Assembly: GCF_000970205.1 (NCBI RefSeq)
Contig: NZ_CP009512.1
Coordinates: 1,922,001 to 1,986,000, forward strand
Origin: Methanosarcina mazei S-6
GTDB lineage: Archaea; Halobacteriota; Methanosarcinia; Methanosarcinales; Methanosarcinaceae
DNA length: 64,000 nucleotides
Direction of reading: 5' to 3'
Shown here: positions 55,424-63,714 of the stretch, one piece after another
How positions within the stretch are numbered: position 1 is the stretch's first letter
Layout of the letters: each line of letters starts with the position of its first letter
Position numbers and translations under genes: made by a program
The notes under the pieces: generated by a model
Database searches by the model: none
Told to the model about the DNA's origin: nothing
What the model saw: only the letters and a program-made list of their open reading frames with translations

Positions 55424-56608
55424 ATGGAAAGGAAATTTAAGTTCGCAACCCAATGCGTTCATGCGGGAGAAAAACCGGATCCGGTATTCGGAGCTCATAC
55501 AACTCCAATATTTCAAACTTCAACTTTCATTTTTGATAGTGTTGAACAGGGAGCTTCAAGATTTGCAGAAGAGGAAGACGGGTATGTCTATACGCGCATT
55601 CCCCCGAACACGCCCACACACGCCGTCCTGTCAGAAAAGTTCGCTGCACTCGAAGGAGGGGAAGCAGGGCAGACCTTTGCTTCAGGAATGGCAGCAATCA
55701 CTGCAGTTGCTCTGACAGCCCTCAAAAAGGGAGACCACCTGGTCTCAACTGATGTGGTCTACGGATGCACCTACAGCCTTTTTTCAGAAATTCTTCCCGG
55801 GCTCGGGATAGATGTTACTTTCGTAGACACAACAGATGCGGAAAACGTGAGAAAAGTTCTCAGGCCGGAGACTAAAATGGTTTTTCTGGAAACTCCTGCC
55901 AACCCTACCCTGAATGTATGTGATATCAGAATGATTTCCGGGCTTGCAAAAGCACAGGGAGCCATCTGTGTTGTGGATAACACATTTTCCACGCCTTATT
56001 TCCAGAAACCTCTTCTTCTTGGGGCAGATATTTCCCTTAGCAGCTGTACAAAATATATAGGCGGGCATGCAGATCTGCTTGGCGGAATCATTGTATGCGA
56101 CAAAGCTTTTCTAAAAAATCTGGCAAAGGTTGCCGGATATACGGGCGGAACAATGGGCTTGCACGAAGCCTGGCTCTGCATAAGAGGGCTGAAAACCCTC
56201 CATATCAGGATGGAAAGACACGCCGAGAACGCGCTGAAGGTTGCTAACTTCCTTGAGTCTCATCCCGCAGTTGAATGGGTAAGATATCCCGGGCTTTCAT
56301 CCCACCCGCAGCACGAAATCGCAAAAAAACAGATGAGCGGGTACGGAGGGATGCTTTCTTTCGGAGTAAAGGACGGGATTGATGCCGGAAGCAAGCTCAT
56401 GAACAGCGTCAGGCTCTGTTCTCTCGCAGTAAGCCTCGGGGCAACTGATACCCTGATTCAGCATCCTGCTTCCATGACGCATGCCTGCGTCCCGAAAGAA
56501 GTAAGAGGAAAAGTGGGCATTACTGACGGGCTTGTCAGGCTTTCCATAGGAATCGAAGACCCTGAGGACATAATTGCAGACCTCAAACAGGCGCTTGAGA
56601 AAATTTGA
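55424..56608 (+). CDS. Cys/Met-metabolism PLP enzyme (methionine gamma-lyase / cystathionine gamma-synthase-like)
   Basis: 394 residues, usual size. N-terminal FATQCVHAGEKPDPVFGAHTTPIFQTST, PLP-Asp in VVDNTFSTPYFQ, Schiff-base Lys in SSCTKYIGGHADLLGG, and the phosphate-binding ASGMAA. The family includes MetB, MetC, MetZ and MGL; the sequence alone does not decide. A methionine gamma-lyase or trans-sulfuration enzyme is likely. ATG with GGAGATTTCGGGAT upstream. Neighbours pncB (divergent) and PfpI give no clear pathway. Confidence 0.9.
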   Translation: MERKFKFATQCVHAGEKPDPVFGAHTTPIFQTSTFIFDSVEQGASRFAEEEDGYVYTRIPPNTPTHAVLSEKFAALEGGEAGQTFASGMAAITAVALTALKKGDHLVSTDVVYGCTYSLFSEILPGLGIDVTFVDTTDAENVRKVLRPETKMVFLETPANPTLNVCDIRMISGLAKAQGAICVVDNTFSTPYFQKPLLLGADISLSSCTKYIGGHADLLGGIIVCDKAFLKNLAKVAGYTGGTMGLHEAWLCIRGLKTLHIRMERHAENALKVANFLESHPAVEWVRYPGLSSHPQHEIAKKQMSGYGGMLSFGVKDGIDAGSKLMNSVRLCSLAVSLGATDTLIQHPASMTHACVPKEVRGKVGITDGLVRLSIGIEDPEDIIADLKQALEKI

Positions 56609-56753
56609 GCCGTAAATCAGGGGCCTGCTTTACCTGTCTTATTTTCATAATCAGACAAAATATATTTGCCTCTGGACTAATCTTTTGTTTGCACCAGCAC
56701 GTAATAAGCTCTTAAGGCAAAATCAATAGCATACATGAACCGGGGGGATTTAT

Positions 56754-57269
56754 CTGAAAGCGCTCGTATTCGGAGCTGATGGTTTCGAGGATGTTGAACT
56801 TATTTATCCTTACCACCGTTTGAAGGAAGAGGGCATAACCACACACGTGGCTTCAATGAAGAAAGGAAAGATAAAAGGAAAGTACGGGTATGATGTAGAG
56901 GTTGATATCGCATTTAAGGATGTGAACCCTGAAGATTACGATATCCTTGTAATATCCGGAGGGAAAGGGCCCGAAAAAATGAGGCTGGATAAAGATGCAC
57001 TTGAGATCACAAAACACTTCTTTGAAAAGAACAAGCCGGTCGCTGCAATCTGCCACGGCCCGCAGGTCCTGGTCTCGGCAGGCGTAATAAAAGGAAGAAA
57101 AGCTACCTGCTGGATAGGGATAAGAGATGATATCATAGCTGCAGGGGCGCTTTATGAAGACAGTGAAGTCGTTATTGATGGGAACTTCGTTTCTTCAAGA
57201 AGTCCTGATGACCTTTACGCCTTCGGAAGAGAAATGATAGCTATTTGTAATCATTTGTCTCAAAAATAG
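56754..57269 (+). CDS. PfpI/DJ-1 family protein, apparent CUG start
   Basis: 171 codons, the usual family length. The frame opens CTG-AAA-GCG, giving KALVFGADGFEDVELIYPYHRL, the first strand and conserved Glu of the fold. The nucleophile is Cys100 in AAICHGPQVLVSAG. No ATG, GTG or TTG occurs at the expected N-terminus; GGGGGGA six bases before CTG is an excellent ribosome site. Starting at the TTG at 56820 would delete the first strand. Likely a deglycase, protease or chaperone-like stress protein. Stop is TAG, backed up by TAA two codons later. Confidence 0.8.
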   Translation: MKALVFGADGFEDVELIYPYHRLKEEGITTHVASMKKGKIKGKYGYDVEVDIAFKDVNPEDYDILVISGGKGPEKMRLDKDALEITKHFFEKNKPVAAICHGPQVLVSAGVIKGRKATCWIGIRDDIIAAGALYEDSEVVIDGNFVSSRSPDDLYAFGREMIAICNHLSQK

Positions 57270-57381
57270 TTTTAAATGTTATGAGTGTTTTGGGATGCTT
57301 TGAAATATTGTAAAAAGTAAATTTCTTGTGTTCTTAATTAAAAAGAAAAATTCTTATGCTTTAACTGTTTTTAAGAATTAG

Positions 57382-57394
57382 GTGTTGTGTCTTG
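57382..57394. repeat. 13-bp direct repeat, left copy (GTGTTGTGTCTTG)
   Basis: The same 13-mer is found at 60382-60394, so the copies bracket the two-gene island. The left copy ends in the TTG start codon of the TPR-nitrilase gene. Confidence 0.6.
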
Positions 57395-58717
57395 GACTCG
57401 GAAAACAATAACTCACTACGAGACAAGGACACTGCATTAAACGAGAAACTCTATGAGTTAAGAGATAATGGAATTTATTTAAACTCTTTACGACAATATG
57501 ATGAAGCTATCGAGTGCTTCGATCAAGCTCTTAAAATCAAATCTGAAGATAGTTATACTTTAATATTAAAGGGTATTTCTTTAAGTTTTTTGAATCGACA
57601 TGATGAAGCAATTAAATGTTTCGATCAAGCTCTTAATATAAAATCTAATGATAATTATTCTTTAATATGTAAGGGTATTTCTTTAAGTTTTTTAGGACGA
57701 TATGATGAAGCTATTAAATGTAACAGTCAAGCTTTTAATATCGAGATTCAATCTGACAACAGTGATGAGAATTTAAATTCAAATGAAGAAACAAGTTGTC
57801 ATCAATATATTTCATTCAATCAAGATAATTCTACTAAGAGTTCTGAATTTTTTTTTAAACCTGTAGATATTACCTCGGTTACACTTTCCGAAAACAAAAG
57901 AACTGTCGTAAAAGTTGCTGCAATACAACTTGATTTTAAATTATCTACAAAAAGTTTCCCATTTCAAATCATTAATAAAACAGAGTTAAAAGCTAAAGTT
58001 CTTAAAGCTTTGGAACAAGCGAGTAAAAGAAATGTTGACATTGTATGCCTCCCGGAGTTATGTGTATGCGAAGAATGGCTTCCACTGATCCAAGCGGTAT
58101 CTAAGGATATGGTAGTGATTGCCGGAAGTTATTATGATGCTAAAAGACACAATGTTTGTAGGCTCGTGATAGATTCAAAAGTAATTGATTATTCACAGAT
58201 GAAAATAAATCCTTCATCTCTCGAAAAAGGAACTTCATATAAAAGCCTGATGACCTCTGGAGATAAATTATACATTTTTAAGACAAAGGTTGGAATATTG
58301 TCCATACTTATTTGTAGGGATTTTCTTAACTATTGTCACTTCCTTCGCGATTTTGTAGATATTATCTTTGTTCCTTCCTACAATAGAGAAATAAACTTTT
58401 TTCAAGAAACTGCACATGTTAACGTCAAGGCCAGTCGCACATATGTTGTTATATCAAATACATCTGTCTATGGGGGTACTTCATTGTTTGGGATAGTTCA
58501 TAAGGAAAGTCATAATGAGTTCATAGATAAAGGGTTTAAAAGGGAAGGAGACGACACTTATAAAGTGTGTGAACTAGAAGCTGGAGTGGAGGGTATTATT
58601 ACCGCAGATTTGAATCTAGTTTTCAAGGCTATCCAAGTACCGAGTTTAGCTAACTCCTTTAGAGACCCGCTGCCTGTTTCGAATATAGATAAGGAAGTGA
58701 TAAATTTTTTAATTTAA
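57392..58717 (+). CDS. TPR repeats fused to a nitrilase-superfamily (CN hydrolase) domain
   Basis: 441 residues, TTG start. Residues about 15-120 carry three TPR repeats (YDEAIECFDQALKIKSED and near-identical copies). A linker (120-165) leads to a CN-hydrolase domain (about 168-430): VAAIQLDF, then the catalytic triad Glu222 (CLPELC), Lys271 (YSQMKINPSS) and Cys308 (LICRDFLN). The fold hydrolyses or forms amide C-N bonds. A TPR fusion suggests the enzyme is recruited by or controlled through another protein. AT-rich and unlike the flanking housekeeping genes. The next gene starts 50 bp on and is likely co-transcribed. Confidence 0.85.
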   Translation: MDSENNNSLRDKDTALNEKLYELRDNGIYLNSLRQYDEAIECFDQALKIKSEDSYTLILKGISLSFLNRHDEAIKCFDQALNIKSNDNYSLICKGISLSFLGRYDEAIKCNSQAFNIEIQSDNSDENLNSNEETSCHQYISFNQDNSTKSSEFFFKPVDITSVTLSENKRTVVKVAAIQLDFKLSTKSFPFQIINKTELKAKVLKALEQASKRNVDIVCLPELCVCEEWLPLIQAVSKDMVVIAGSYYDAKRHNVCRLVIDSKVIDYSQMKINPSSLEKGTSYKSLMTSGDKLYIFKTKVGILSILICRDFLNYCHFLRDFVDIIFVPSYNREINFFQETAHVNVKASRTYVVISNTSVYGGTSLFGIVHKESHNEFIDKGFKREGDDTYKVCELEAGVEGIITADLNLVFKAIQVPSLANSFRDPLPVSNIDKEVINFLI

Positions 58718-58767
58718 AGCAAAAACCACTAAAATAAATAAAATTACAATGTCGGATAGTGATAAAC

Positions 58768-60309
58768 ATGAAAACAGATAAAACTCAATATAGAAGCAAT
58801 GACAAATCAGCTTTTAATTCAACTCTTGATCAAATTTTATCTTTACTCCAAACACAACAGGAAATTCTTCAAGAAACGTCAAATATTAGTAAAGAAATCT
58901 TGGATTCTAATAAGGAAATCATACAATCAGAGAATGATTTGAAAGAAGAAACATTAAAGATAATGAAAGTAAATTTTCTGTCGTTATTAAACCAAACCCA
59001 AGAGAATATTCGTCAAATTACAATATCAGATATTAACAAATATAGATCTGAAAATGATATAGAAAGATCAAAAATTAATGAAAAAATTTTTGAACTTAAT
59101 ACAGAGATCTTACGAGCAGAAAATACTTTCAAAGAAGAAATATCAAACATAATGAAAGTAGGTCTTAATGAATTATCGAATGAATTATCAAAAAATTTGA
59201 TCTCTAATCTTTCAATTGGAATGACATATAGTGAGTCCATTTTTGGGAGTAGGTTAAGCCATTTCTTTTACGAGAAAAAAGCGATAGCTAAGAAAATGAT
59301 TGATATTCTACATCAGGAACTGACAGCTAATAAACAAAAGAAAATTTGTCTTTTAATCGACTCTGGCACTACTACTTATCATCTATTTAGCGAAATATGT
59401 GATAAAATCAAGAAACCTAGTGACACTGATGATGAAATTAATCCTTGGAAAGATCGAGTTTTTATAATTACTAATAATTTGCCAGGAATTCAGCATTTTA
59501 TAAACCATTGCAGAAAAGGATCTGGTGAATATTCTGATTTGTCTATTAAATGCTTTCTTCTTCCTGGGAAACCTCTTCCAGTATATGCGGCTGTGACGGG
59601 TCCTGAAGCAATTGCTTTTATGAATAAAGCTCGTGTCAAACAGCTTATAAAACGAGAACTGAAAACAGAAAATGATACTGAGTACCAAATAATAAGTCTC
59701 ATGTCTGCGAATTATATTGTTAGGCATCCAAAAGAAATTGACAGTAAGATAATTTTTTGCCCTACCGCTAGAGGAGGAGGAAAAGGTGGACATTTTGAGA
59801 TAAAAGAAGAATTTGCCAAGTTAAGTGATAAAATATACTTGATTTCTCCATTAACAAAACTATCGTTTGCCACATGTGAGTGTCTCAATAAAATAAATGA
59901 ACTTACGATTGATGAAGAAAAAATCCCTGAGGATTTAAACGAATATCATGACAAAGTTAAGTATCGTGAAATTAAATTAACAACTCCTGAATTAATAGAA
60001 AAATGCAATTTCGTCTTAACTGACAGAAAAAACACTGATACTTTTGGGGATTTTGCACATGATATTCTCTTAACATTAAAGAACTCTTATGGAGAAAATA
60101 AAATACATATTGCAGATTATGATTTAGGAGCTTGGATCCCTAATGGGACGAAGAACCCTGAGTATTATAAAATTGCAATGGAAATGGAAATACCTCATGA
60201 GAACCTGAGAAATGCATACTATCGAAATAAAAAAATTAATGATCATTTTATATGGGCTCATAACTGGATGATAATTGACGAAAAGTGCAGACAAGGAGAT
60301 CACATGTAG
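58768..60309 (+). CDS. Coiled-coil protein with DeoR-sensor/ISOCOT-like C-terminal domain
   Basis: 513 residues from ATG 58768; an in-frame GTG lies three codons earlier. Residues about 15-150 are coiled coil with an internal duplication (SENDLKEETLKIMKV and AENTFKEEISNIMKV). The C-terminal part (about 170-500) has LLIDSGTTTYHLFSEI (Asp198), ITNNLPGIQHF and LLPGKPLPVYAAVTGPEAIAF, the pattern of the DeoR sensor and sugar-phosphate-isomerase (ISOCOT) fold, with large inserts and no helix-turn-helix. Possibly a ligand sensor or enzyme acting on a sugar phosphate or nucleotide. Stop is TAG-TAA. Confidence 0.7.
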   Translation: MKTDKTQYRSNDKSAFNSTLDQILSLLQTQQEILQETSNISKEILDSNKEIIQSENDLKEETLKIMKVNFLSLLNQTQENIRQITISDINKYRSENDIERSKINEKIFELNTEILRAENTFKEEISNIMKVGLNELSNELSKNLISNLSIGMTYSESIFGSRLSHFFYEKKAIAKKMIDILHQELTANKQKKICLLIDSGTTTYHLFSEICDKIKKPSDTDDEINPWKDRVFIITNNLPGIQHFINHCRKGSGEYSDLSIKCFLLPGKPLPVYAAVTGPEAIAFMNKARVKQLIKRELKTENDTEYQIISLMSANYIVRHPKEIDSKIIFCPTARGGGKGGHFEIKEEFAKLSDKIYLISPLTKLSFATCECLNKINELTIDEEKIPEDLNEYHDKVKYREIKLTTPELIEKCNFVLTDRKNTDTFGDFAHDILLTLKNSYGENKIHIADYDLGAWIPNGTKNPEYYKIAMEMEIPHENLRNAYYRNKKINDHFIWAHNWMIIDEKCRQGDHM

Positions 60310-60381
60310 TAACACTGTTACAAACAAAGACTTTTTTAAATTTTAAGTTCGATTTTGTTTTCAGGAATCTTAACTTACATA

Positions 60382-60394
60382 GTGTTGTGTCTTG
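60382..60394. repeat. 13-bp direct repeat, right copy (GTGTTGTGTCTTG)
   Basis: Matches 57382-57394 exactly, 73 bp after the end of the coiled-coil gene and 20 bp before the IS1634-type element. Confidence 0.6.
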
Positions 60395-60413
60395 AAATTT
60401 TTTTGCAATACAA

Positions 60414-62005
60414 CCTGACTTTGACAGTAATATAAAAATAAGTGCTCTTTGTTTTGTGTTGTTTGGTAAAATGAACATCACAAAACATAGAGCCTTCCCT
60501 ACAATTCCTAACAAGAATATATGTGTTCCTATCGGACCGATTCTTGCCGTCCAACTCTTTTATGAAAAGCTTAATTTCTGTGACATTTTTAGCAAGCATA
60601 AAAGCAAAGGTCTTGACCTCAATAGTTTAATAATCGGTTTGTTAAGCTATAAATTAACTGAGAATTTCAGTATCAAAGAAGCTGGCAAATGGTTAAATCA
60701 GAAAGAGATTCTCGATATCTTAAATCTTGAACAGTTTCATGAAAGAGTTCTTTACAGAACTCTTGAACTTTTAGGACGTAACAGAGAGGAAATTCTCTCT
60801 GATATTCTGGATTCTCTGTTTTCTGTATACGATTTTGAAGAGACAGATATAAACCTGGATTGGACGAGTATAGTTCTTTTCGGAACTAAATCCAAACTTG
60901 GTAAATACGGGTATAGCAGAGATTACAGACCTGATAAGCTACAGATAACCGTTGGAATTAGTGAATTAGCTAATCCCATTAACATTCCTATTGGAGTTAC
61001 AGTGAATAGAGGAAACGTTCTTGATCTGGAGCATTTCTCTGACACATATAACCAGGTAAAAAGTAAACTTAAAAAAGGTTCTCTTATTATTTTTGATAAA
61101 GGAGCTAATACCACTGATAATCTCAAGAGTATACAGGATGCTGAGATGGAATATCTCACTGCCATGAAACTGAATACAAGTGACGATAAAATAATAGAGA
61201 ACTTTTATCTGGAAAAAGCAGAACTAATAGATTCCGAAAAAGGTATATATGGGATAAAAATCGTCAAGCCTAGCAGCATCAAATACTTATATTTCTCTGA
61301 ATCTTTACAGAAAAGACAGTTAGAGGCAAAAGCAAGAGCTGTTATGAGGAAGTTAAAGGAAGCAAAAGAGATTCAGAAAGCTGTAGTAAACAAGAAAAAG
61401 CTTCCTAAGAAATTCAGAATAAATAATGAATTGATTGAGATTGATTACTCTTTTAAAACTAAGCTCGAAGAGCTTAGTGACGACGAAGCTATTGAACTCC
61501 TTAAAGCTTCACTGATTAACGGAAGAGAAGGATTTTTTTGTCTGAAATCAAACAGGAATTTGACACTTCAAGATGCGTTAGTAACATACAGAAAAAAGGA
61601 TTCTATTGAGAAAATATTCCATTCATTGAAAAACGAAATTCAGATTAAGCCGTTAAGAGTGTGGTCGGAGGATAGCATTTATGGAGCTATTATCCTTGGA
61701 TTTATCGCTCAATTATTCATATCGCTGATGCGATATGAATTTGAAGAGCTAAAACACACCTCTACAAAATTCATTAAAAAAAGCTTGAAGAATTTGACAC
61801 TTACAATCAAGTTCAGGATAAATGGCGTCAAAAACTATATTTTTGCGAATTTTGACAGGATCAATAGCTTAATAGTAGCAAAAAGGAATGGAATTACATA
61901 GAATATGTAAGAAATTTTTATAAAATTGAACGAATTGTCAAGTCAAATTGGGACAAAAAAGAAGGGAAAATAAAGTATCAATTAGTGGTAACTGTCAAAC
62001 TTAGG
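60414..62005 (+). mobile_element. IS1634-type insertion sequence (IS4 superfamily), complete, 1592 bp
   Basis: Inverted ends CCTGACTTTGACAGTAA (left) and CCTAAGTTTGACAGTTA (right, read inward) match at 14 of 17 positions. A 6-bp target duplication ATACAA flanks the element (60408-60413 and 62006-62011). One intact transposase gene lies inside. Perfect duplication suggests recent movement into the edge of the accessory island. Confidence 0.9.
60471..61901 (+). CDS. IS1634-type DDE transposase
   Basis: 476 residues from ATG 60471. Catalytic acids: Asp in NLDWTSIVLFG, Asp in IIFDKGAN and Glu in YRKKDSIEKIFHSLK (the Y-(2)-R/K-(3)-E-(6)-K block of the IS4 superfamily). GYSRDYRPDKLQI is typical of this group. 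The frame is intact. It ends TAG, with an in-frame TAA three codons later, so pyrrolysine read-through would add only three residues. Confidence 0.93.
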   Translation: MNITKHRAFPTIPNKNICVPIGPILAVQLFYEKLNFCDIFSKHKSKGLDLNSLIIGLLSYKLTENFSIKEAGKWLNQKEILDILNLEQFHERVLYRTLELLGRNREEILSDILDSLFSVYDFEETDINLDWTSIVLFGTKSKLGKYGYSRDYRPDKLQITVGISELANPINIPIGVTVNRGNVLDLEHFSDTYNQVKSKLKKGSLIIFDKGANTTDNLKSIQDAEMEYLTAMKLNTSDDKIIENFYLEKAELIDSEKGIYGIKIVKPSSIKYLYFSESLQKRQLEAKARAVMRKLKEAKEIQKAVVNKKKLPKKFRINNELIEIDYSFKTKLEELSDDEAIELLKASLINGREGFFCLKSNRNLTLQDALVTYRKKDSIEKIFHSLKNEIQIKPLRVWSEDSIYGAIILGFIAQLFISLMRYEFEELKHTSTKFIKKSLKNLTLTIKFRINGVKNYIFANFDRINSLIVAKRNGIT

Positions 62006-62070
62006 ATACAAAGTGAATATAATTAAACTGAACTTTAATATTTAGGCTAAAGAAAAATAAAATTATATAT

Positions 62071-62200
62071 GAGCTCATCCCAAAACCAATTTTATTCTCA
62101 AACAGTCAGATTTTCAGGATCATTATCTAGGATCAAAAACTTTATTGGACATTCATAATGCCAAATTCAGAGAAATAATTTTAAGTTTTGGGATAGGTTC
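62071..62200. mobile_element. 130-bp MITE-like element
   Basis: Ends GAGCTCATCCCAAAAC (left) and, inverted, GAACCTATCCCAAAAC (right) share a perfect ATCCCAAAAC core. The inside is non-coding. A 5-bp TATAT stands on each side, a possible target duplication, though the region is AT-rich. Size and ends fit a miniature element moved by an IS with ATCCCAAAAC ends located elsewhere in the genome. Confidence 0.65.
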
Positions 62201-62413
62201 TATATTTAATAAAATATAAGGTAAAATGATCACTAATACTATTCATTTGGAAGAGAAATGATTAAATTGCTGAAATAAAGAAGAAATATGTTCTGTTTTT
62301 AACTTCTTTCTTTTACTTTAATCATTTCTCTTTTTAATGGGCTTTTTAACTACTCTTTTCAGTTCTTTTGAGCTTCTTTTTCTTGAATTAACATCTCCCC
62401 GGATCTTCTGCAG

Positions 62414-62461
62414 TTAGCAGAAATGTATGTTAACAGAAATGTATGTTAACAGAAATGTATT
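62414..62461. repeat. 16-bp tandem repeats (TTAACAGAAATGTATG) x3
   Basis: Three copies with exact 16-bp period; the first has TTAGCAG and the last ends in T. They lie in the spacer after the MITE, where no gene is seen between 62201 and 62554. Confidence 0.85.
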
Positions 62462-62554
62462 TCTGAATGACGGGTAATGGAATTACGCATTTCGAAATAT
62501 TCCTGCGCTTTTCAGCCTGGTCTGGAATGATCTTTTCATCTGAGCCTTTCAGGT

Positions 62555-62785
62555 TCAGTAACGGATCGGATTGGAGCCGTACCTTGAACCCTTTCGTTCT
62601 CCCTCTTCTTCTTCTACTTTTATTGTGTGTGATCCAGTTGAACTATCCGGTCCTTCATCTTCTACTTTTATTTTATGCCAGCCAGACCAGGAGCGGCATT
62701 TTTCACACTTTAAGACTTGTTTTACAACATAAGCAGACCCTATTATCGCTAAGGCATAACCCGCTGTTTTCATTAATTTCTGCAT
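62555..62785 (-). CDS. Small membrane protein with CxxC
   Basis: 76 residues. N-terminal helix (TAGYALAIIGSAYVVKQVL), then CEKCRSW, then a charged tail with duplicated KIKVEDE/TIKVEEEE stretches. An excellent ribosome site GGAGTGA precedes the ATG at 62785, which argues for a real gene. CxxC directly after the helix could bind metal at the membrane. Family not recognised. Confidence 0.65.
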   Translation of the reverse strand: MQKLMKTAGYALAIIGSAYVVKQVLKCEKCRSWSGWHKIKVEDEGPDSSTGSHTIKVEEEEGERKGSRYGSNPIRY

Positions 62786-63084
62786 GATTATTCACTCCAA
62801 GCTATTAATGTACTTCATAGTTTATGAAGATAAGCAAAGAGCCGAAAGACAGCATTATCTGAAATGGGAGACGTATAAGGCTGCAAAAACAGATTGATCA
62901 ATATCAGTATGTGGGGATTTCAGGGTAAACATATAAAAAAGGCTATTATTTGTTGCTTATCTATGTTTGCCTGAGAGATGGCTCTGGCGGCAGATAATAT
63001 CATCTTCCAGGCATTTTATAGGAAAGGATCGGAGATGTAACGGCATACTTATTCTTAAAAAAGGCAATTCCAGTTACGGTTCAA

Positions 63085-63330
63085 CTAGGGAGCCTGTTTT
63101 TCCGGATTTGAACACAGTACAAGAGTGCACTCTGTGCCGGTATAGAAGCTAACGCAATTTTCCGTCATTTTAAGCATGTCAACACGCTGATAATACATCT
63201 TATCAGATAGTTTCTGTTTATCTGTCCACAGCGTGTTTAAAAGGAAAGAGTATACTGTGGCAGGGTCCTTATGTTTGGCAAAATATGCCTGTACTGCATT
63301 GAAATATTCTTTTGATTGTATTCTCTGCAC
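63085..63330 (-). CDS. Small hypothetical protein
   Basis: 81 residues from a GTG. The first 60 residues (EYFNAVQAYFAKHKDPATVYSF, LWTDKQKLSDKMYYQRVDMLKM) look like an amphipathic helical protein; the last 20 are Cys-containing and less convincing. No clear ribosome site. It ends in TAG. Could be a real small gene or a fragment. The 299-bp spacer before it (62786-63084) shows nothing else. Confidence 0.35.
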   Translation of the reverse strand: MQRIQSKEYFNAVQAYFAKHKDPATVYSFLLNTLWTDKQKLSDKMYYQRVDMLKMTENCVSFYTGTECTLVLCSNPEKQAP

Positions 63331-63589
63331 TTTAAATCCCTATCTGTCATTATACTGTTTAAATAAATACCTTTGGGAAAGACGAAAACTATGTTAGGAA
63401 GTTGTTTTTAAACATTGATTTTCAATTGGTTTTTTCTATTTATTTACTTAATTTTTTTGGAATATATTGTCCTATTTATAAATACTTATAATATAATATC
63501 TTTTATAATATTATAATGGCTTTAAAACTGAAAGAATTTTCTTAAACTGAAAAAAGCAACTAAATTCTTAAACTCTGAGAGATAGGATA

Positions 63590-63680
63590 AATATACAGAT
63601 AAATATAGAATAAATATAGAGCAAATGTAGAATAAGTATACAGAACAAGTATACAGAACAAGTATACAGAACAAATATGA
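63590..63680. repeat. 15-bp ACAAGTATACAGA-type tandem repeats
   Basis: GTATACAGAACAA recurs three times with 15-bp period (about 63635-63675), preceded by related AAATATAGAATAA units. Situated just downstream of the partial gene at the right edge; the spacer 63331-63589 shows no gene. Confidence 0.75.
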
Positions 63681-63714
63681 CTAATTAACTTTCTGATTAA
63701 GTCATTACCCTCGG

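Noticed and set aside
57392-60309. Toxin-antitoxin interpretation of the TPR-nitrilase pair
   Set aside because: Both proteins are too large and neither has a known toxin or antitoxin domain; a two-component enzymatic or signalling pair fits better.
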